Of a DNA stretch of 8,966 nucleotides, positions 5,589 through 8,966 are shown piece by piece. The notes below the pieces were generated by a model, which was given only the letters and a program-made list of their open reading frames with translations, ran no database searches and was not told the origin of the DNA. The DNA is from Dehalococcoidia bacterium SM23_28_2. GTDB lineage: Bacteria; Chloroflexota; Dehalococcoidia; SM23-28-2. The position numbers and the translations under genes were made by a program. The stretch is from NCBI GenBank assembly GCA_001303545.1, contig LJUA01000061.1:1-8966 (forward strand), read 5' to 3'. How positions within the stretch are numbered: the first letter of the stretch is position 1; every line of letters starts with the position of its first letter.

Positions 5589-6836
5589 TCAAGCACTGCC
5601 CGCTGAAGGCCCTTCGGCCAGCACGCTCCCGGCAACGCCCGCCGCCACGTCATCCTGCAGCTCCATCACTAGCGTCTGCTTGGAGACTATGCGCCCCTGC
5701 CGCAGATAGAGGCGGGGTACGCGAGCGGAGATCCCGCACAGTATCTCGTAGCTGATGGTCCCACAGAGCTCGGCCAACTCGTCAACCGATATCTCCTCCT
5801 GCCCCTGGCGACCGATGATCACCGCCTCGTCGTCTACAGCCACATCGGGGATGCCGGTGAGGTCAACCATGCACATGTCCATACACACCCGCCCCACGAT
5901 CGGCACTCGCCGACCGCGGACGAGCACGCTACCGCGATTGGATAGGGCAAGGGGCAGACCGTCGCCATAGCCGCACATCAACAGGCCGATGAGGCTAGGG
6001 CGAGACGCTCTCCACGTGCGACCGTAGCTTACAGTCTCACCCGGCGCAAGGAGAGTCAGAGAGACTACACGGCTCTTGAGAGACAGCACGGGTCTGAGGG
6101 GTAGGCTTCGTTTCATCTGGCGCGAGGGATAGCAGCCGTAGATACCCAGGCCCGGCCGTACCATGTCCAGGCTCATGTTGGGCATCTCCAGAAGGGTGGC
6201 TGTGTTGGACACGTGACGAATGGGCACCCAGTCTAGCTGCTCGGCCACTGACAGGAAGAGCCTGTGCTGCTCCAGCGTGTAGCTCTTGTCCCCCTCGTCA
6301 GCCGAGGCGAAGTGGGTGAACAGGCCCTCCACCTGAATACAGTCCAAGTCACGCAGCCAGCGGCCGAAGTCAGCGGCATCGCTGGGGGAAAGGCCGTAGC
6401 GGTTGAGGCCGGTGTCCACCTTCAGGTGGACAGGCACCTCGATCCCCCGCTCGCCGGCCACGTGGGCGAGGGCGAGAGCCATATCGCAAGAGACAACGGT
6501 GGGGGTGAGAGACAGGTCGACCAGACGCTGGGCCTCCGCCGTGGGCGTGTGGGCCATCACCAGGATGGGCGCAGTAATGCCAGCGCGCCGAAGCTGCTCC
6601 CCTTCGTCGACGCAGATGACCCCCAGCCGATCGGCACCGGCGGCCAAGGCTGCCCGAGCCACCGCCACCGACCCGTGGCCATAGGCATTGGCCTTGACCA
6701 CGGCCATAATGGCAGCCCCATTGGCTCGGCTCTTGAGAAGACGGACGTTCTCAGCCAGGGCGTCCAGGTCGATCTCTGCCCACACCGGACGCCCCTGCCA
6801 GGAATGTGGTGAGGAGCCTTGCGGTTGCATAGCCAC
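5589..6836 (-). CDS. alr: alanine racemase
   Basis: A PLP-dependent fold-type III enzyme that interconverts L- and D-alanine and supplies D-Ala for peptidoglycan. It has 415 aa, somewhat above the usual 360-390 because of short additions at both ends. Key residues are visible: the PLP lysine K48 in AVVKANAYGHG (45-55), the PLP-binding barrel segments HLKVDTGLNRYG (about 137-148) and VRPGLGIYG, the second catalytic base Y271 in GETVSYGRTW (266-275), GYGDGLP (289-295) and the CMD motif (318-320). The frame begins at GTG 6836; ATG 6830, two codons in, is equally possible. Neither has a good ribosome binding site. It lies 60 bp after the unrecognised 175-aa gene and 39 bp before the LCP gene in the same direction, suggesting a shared transcript of wall-related genes. 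Confidence 0.96.
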   Translation of the reverse strand: MAMQPQGSSPHSWQGRPVWAEIDLDALAENVRLLKSRANGAAIMAVVKANAYGHGSVAVARAALAAGADRLGVICVDEGEQLRRAGITAPILVMAHTPTAEAQRLVDLSLTPTVVSCDMALALAHVAGERGIEVPVHLKVDTGLNRYGLSPSDAADFGRWLRDLDCIQVEGLFTHFASADEGDKSYTLEQHRLFLSVAEQLDWVPIRHVSNTATLLEMPNMSLDMVRPGLGIYGCYPSRQMKRSLPLRPVLSLKSRVVSLTLLAPGETVSYGRTWRASRPSLIGLLMCGYGDGLPLALSNRGSVLVRGRRVPIVGRVCMDMCMVDLTGIPDVAVDDEAVIIGRQGQEEISVDELAELCGTISYEILCGISARVPRLYLRQGRIVSKQTLVMELQDDVAAGVAGSVLAEGPSAGSA

Positions 6837-6896
6837 TTCGCTAATCTAAAACGCGCCCAAACAGAAAAAGGTTTCTACAATGCCCAGCAACGCCGA

Positions 6897-7424
6897 TCAG
6901 GGAACCAAAGCCCAATCCTTCGGCAAGCGGTAGTTGTAGACGGTATCGGTGAGGCTACTGCCATCGAATACGCAGGCGCGGCCCGTGCGACGGATCTCCT
7001 GATAGGTGTTAACGATTTGGATGATTCGCCTCGCCCGCAGGTTGAAGATCACAACGCCCGCCTTCACCGGCCGCAAGCTTACTTCACGGGTGAAGTCGTC
7101 GACAACTCGGAACACAGGATGATCATGGGGCGCACACAACCTCAGGGCTCGGTGAATGGCCTGGTAGTTGCCTCTGGCGTTACGCTCTTCAAAGATGGCC
7201 AGGCCGTTGAGCACATGCTCCCTGAGGTTGTGATAGTAGGGCTCAACCCCCTCCAGCAGTCCTTCCAGACTCGGGGGGTCAGTCGAGCAAGCAGCAGTGA
7301 GGGCCGACAAGGCATCAGCGTGTACTATGAAGCTGACGGCACCCCGCTCATCCACCACCGTGCAACGGATGACATTCACAACCGATTCGCCGTCTTGCCT
7401 GAATAGTCTAGGGTAGCGTAACAT
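6897..7424 (-). CDS. conserved-looking hypothetical protein, about 175 aa
   Basis: I do not recognise the family with certainty. The protein has no signal peptide, membrane segment or Cys-based metal site. Its ordered look speaks for a real folded domain: VVNVIRCTVVDERGAVSFIVHADAL (about 15-39), an acidic helical middle with EPYYHNLREHVLNGLAIFEERN, then VKAGVVIFNLRARRIIQIVNTYQEIRRTGR and DGSSLTDTVYNYRLP near the end. The many Arg and aromatic residues in the last third would suit nucleic-acid or nucleotide binding, but that is a guess. The frame is open up to 7592, where it overlaps the divergent lipoprotein gene. ATG 7424 is chosen as a non-overlapping start; ATG 7472 and GTG 7379 are alternatives. 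It lies upstream of alr in the same direction with a 60-bp gap. Confidence 0.65.
   Translation of the reverse strand: MLRYPRLFRQDGESVVNVIRCTVVDERGAVSFIVHADALSALTAACSTDPPSLEGLLEGVEPYYHNLREHVLNGLAIFEERNARGNYQAIHRALRLCAPHDHPVFRVVDDFTREVSLRPVKAGVVIFNLRARRIIQIVNTYQEIRRTGRACVFDGSSLTDTVYNYRLPKDWALVP
7395..7424 (+). promoter_or_regulatory. possible promoter of the TPR lipoprotein gene
   Basis: TTGCCT (7395-7400), an 18-bp spacer and TAACAT (7419-7424), predicting a start near 7431 and a leader of about 58 nt to the ATG at 7489. A facing candidate on the minus strand, TTGACA (7439-7444) with TACGCT (7415-7420) at 18 bp, overlaps it and could serve the hypothetical gene if that gene starts at GTG 7379. 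Confidence 0.4.
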
Positions 7425-7488
7425 TTCGCTTCGAGCATTGTCAACGAGAGAGACAGGTCGGCGAATGGACATCACGTTGGGTAGGACC

Positions 7489-8763
7489 ATGAAGGCGCCC
7501 ATCAGGGCCGGCATCGCTCTGCTGGCCCTGCTAGGGCTGGCCATCGTTGCCGCCTGCGGCGGCGGCGAAAGCGCGACCTCACCAGAGGCCACCGCCAGCC
7601 CCGCTGCGTCCAGCGAGACGACAGCCGACCTGGCGGCCGCTCGCCAGTACCAGCACGACGGCCAGTACGAGGAGGCGGTGGCCGCCTATCAAAAGTTGAT
7701 CCAGCAAGCCGACGGCCAGACCCAGCAGCAAGCCCGCTATGACCTGGCCCTGACCTATATCACCCTCGAGCGCTACAACGATGCTGTCACTGAGCTCGAG
7801 GCCTACATTGACACCAAACCCTCGCAGGAGGAGAGCCTGCGCGCCCGCTTCCTGTTAGGCCAGGCCTACACCACCCTGGGCAATAGCGACAAGGCACGCG
7901 AGTACCTGGAGGACTACGCCGACAGCGAAGAACCGACAGCGATCTACGCCCGCATGGATCTGGCCCAGCTTCTCGTCCAAGAGGGCCGCTACGACAAGGC
8001 CGCCCAGGAGCTGGAGAAGGCCCTAGCCCTCGACGTGCCGGGCCCGCTGGCGCCGACCCTGCTTCTCAGGCTGGGCGACGCCTATCGAGAGGAGGGCAAG
8101 GACGAACAGGCCATCCAATGGTACGACAGGCTCCTCCAGGAGAGCCCTTCAGACACTTACAAGGCCCTGTCCCTGTCCCGTATCGCCAACGTCAGCCGCC
8201 GCCTTGGCGACGGCGAGCGCTGGCAGCAAGCCCTGCTGGACATCGTGGAACAGTACCCTGGGTCGCCCCAGACGGCGAATGCCCTCGATTCCCTGCTGAT
8301 GGCAGAGGTTTCAGTAGGCCTTCTGACCCAGGGAATCGTCCACTACCGCCAGCGGGCCTACGATGAAGCCCTCGCTGCCTTCGATTCCTTCCTGGCAGGC
8401 GACCCACCTGCGGCCCAGGCAGCGGTGGCCCACTACTATCGAGGGGCGATCCACGAGCTACAGGACGAGCCCGAAGATGCCCTGGCCGACTACGAGGCCT
8501 CCCTTCAGCTCGACCCTGACGGCGACCTAGCGGAGGATGCAGCCTGGGATCGCGCCCTCCTTGTTGAGGAAGTATATGGCCTTCTGGACGCCGCCGAAGC
8601 CTATCGACAGTTCTCGCAGGCCTACCCTAACTCCCCCTGGGCGGTGAGGGCGGCCTTCCTCAGCGGCCTGATTCCCTATCAGGCCGGCGATCCGACGGCG
8701 GCCAGCGCCGCCTGGGAGGAGATGCTCGCTCAGCCCAGGCCCATCTCTGGCTGGGGCAGATAG
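7489..8763 (+). CDS. TPR-repeat lipoprotein, possibly N-terminal part of an Slt-type lytic transglycosylase (frame broken near 8736)
   Basis: The N-terminus from the ATG at 7489 is a lipoprotein signal: MKAPIR, a hydrophobic run and the lipobox VAAC with lipidated C23, followed by Gly and a Ser/Thr/Ala/Pro-rich linker to about residue 45. The remainder is a chain of helix pairs of TPR type, for example YQHDGQYEEAVAAYQKLI, YNDAVTELEAYI, GRYDKAAQELEKAL, GKDEQAIQWYDRLL, RAYDEALAAFDSFL and DEPEDALADYEASLQLDP. An extracytoplasmic scaffold anchored to the membrane is expected. Bacterial lytic transglycosylases of the Slt type carry such a helical region before the catalytic domain, and FYGLRAEAWLAG in the continued frame resembles their linker region, but no catalytic residues are in the window. 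A plain TPR lipoprotein is the alternative. ATG 7465 and TTG 7438 are less likely starts. The TAG at 8761 results from a frame break described in the next entry. Confidence 0.75.
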   Translation: MKAPIRAGIALLALLGLAIVAACGGGESATSPEATASPAASSETTADLAAARQYQHDGQYEEAVAAYQKLIQQADGQTQQQARYDLALTYITLERYNDAVTELEAYIDTKPSQEESLRARFLLGQAYTTLGNSDKAREYLEDYADSEEPTAIYARMDLAQLLVQEGRYDKAAQELEKALALDVPGPLAPTLLLRLGDAYREEGKDEQAIQWYDRLLQESPSDTYKALSLSRIANVSRRLGDGERWQQALLDIVEQYPGSPQTANALDSLLMAEVSVGLLTQGIVHYRQRAYDEALAAFDSFLAGDPPAAQAAVAHYYRGAIHELQDEPEDALADYEASLQLDPDGDLAEDAAWDRALLVEEVYGLLDAAEAYRQFSQAYPNSPWAVRAAFLSGLIPYQAGDPTAASAAWEEMLAQPRPISGWGR

Positions 8764-8966
8764 ACCTGACCTTCTTCGGTGACAGCGAGGCAGCATCCGC
8801 CCACTTCCAGCAGGCGCTGGAGGACGCCTCCGTCAGCTTCTACGGCCTGCGAGCCGAGGCCTGGCTTGCAGGCCAGGCTGCCGTCGCCCCTCCGGTCGAG
8901 CCCGACGAGGCCGCAGCCGTGGCCGCCCCTGATTGGGATGCGGCCGAAGGATGGCTAGCCTCCCTC
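8737..8966 (+). CDS. continuation of the TPR lipoprotein gene in a shifted frame (runs off right edge)
   Basis: From GCC at 8739 the third forward frame stays open for 76 codons to the window edge and reads AHLWLGQIDLTFFGDSEAAS, then AHFQQALEDASVSFYGLRAEAWLAG and an Ala/Pro/Glu-rich stretch ending in AAEGWLASL. It continues the helix-pair pattern of the upstream frame (SAAWEEMLAQ, then AHLWLGQ), has the same codon use, and has no start codon of its own. One base missing near the CCC at 8734-8736 explains the break: for example GCT CAG GCC CAG GCC CAT would restore AQAQAH. I treat both parts as one gene whose remaining domain lies beyond 8966. Confidence 0.8.

Noticed and set aside
4848..5606. 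Open frame of 252 codons on the plus strand
   Set aside because: It is antisense to the well-supported LCP gene, shows no domain and has no ribosome binding site.

Overview
The window looks like GC-rich bacterial chromosome from a member of the Chloroflexota (inference, moderate confidence). The grounds are a Thermus-like type 2 isoleucyl-tRNA synthetase, a small paired-CxxC zinc-ribbon protein, a stand-alone SCP2 domain protein, GTG and TTG starts, and a cell-wall gene set (murJ, LCP ligase, alr, and a TPR lipoprotein that may be a lytic transglycosylase). It reads as housekeeping sequence. I found no mobile element, CRISPR array, tRNA or rRNA.

Left part (1-1500, all minus strand). The 5' end of ileS runs off the left edge. 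In front of it lies a gene-free stretch of about 370 bp that holds a near-complete T-box riboswitch with its own promoter. Visible parts are Stem I with the distal loop, an ATC (Ile) specifier, a Stem III hairpin, the T-box sequence AGGGTGGTACCGCG and competing antiterminator and terminator helices. The encoded IleRS has a rearranged class I signature, GVHH in place of HxGH. This is the most interesting coding detail in the window. Upstream of the T-box lie a 107-codon gene of unknown function and a 111-codon zinc-ribbon gene. The zinc-ribbon promoter sits so close to the ATG that its mRNA is probably leaderless.

Middle part (1500-4160). murJ (lipid II flippase, minus) and rpsT (ribosomal protein S20, plus) diverge from a 120-bp region with a recognisable promoter for each. 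rpsT starts at a TTG placed 7 nt after a strong Shine-Dalgarno sequence and carries a long Lys/Glu-rich tail. A 193-bp spacer follows, then a stand-alone SCP2-domain gene with a strong ribosome binding site.

Right part (4158-8966). On the minus strand, an unrecognised 175-codon gene, alr and an LCP-family gene run in the same direction with short gaps and may form one unit. Diverging from them on the plus strand is a lipoprotein gene with many TPR-like helices, possibly the N-terminal part of an Slt-type lytic transglycosylase. Its reading frame breaks near 8736 and continues clearly in another frame to the window edge, so it is either truly frameshifted or carries a one-base sequence error.

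Together murJ, alr, the LCP protein and the TPR lipoprotein cover precursor supply, flipping, polymer attachment and perhaps turnover of the cell wall. ileS and rpsT are translation genes.
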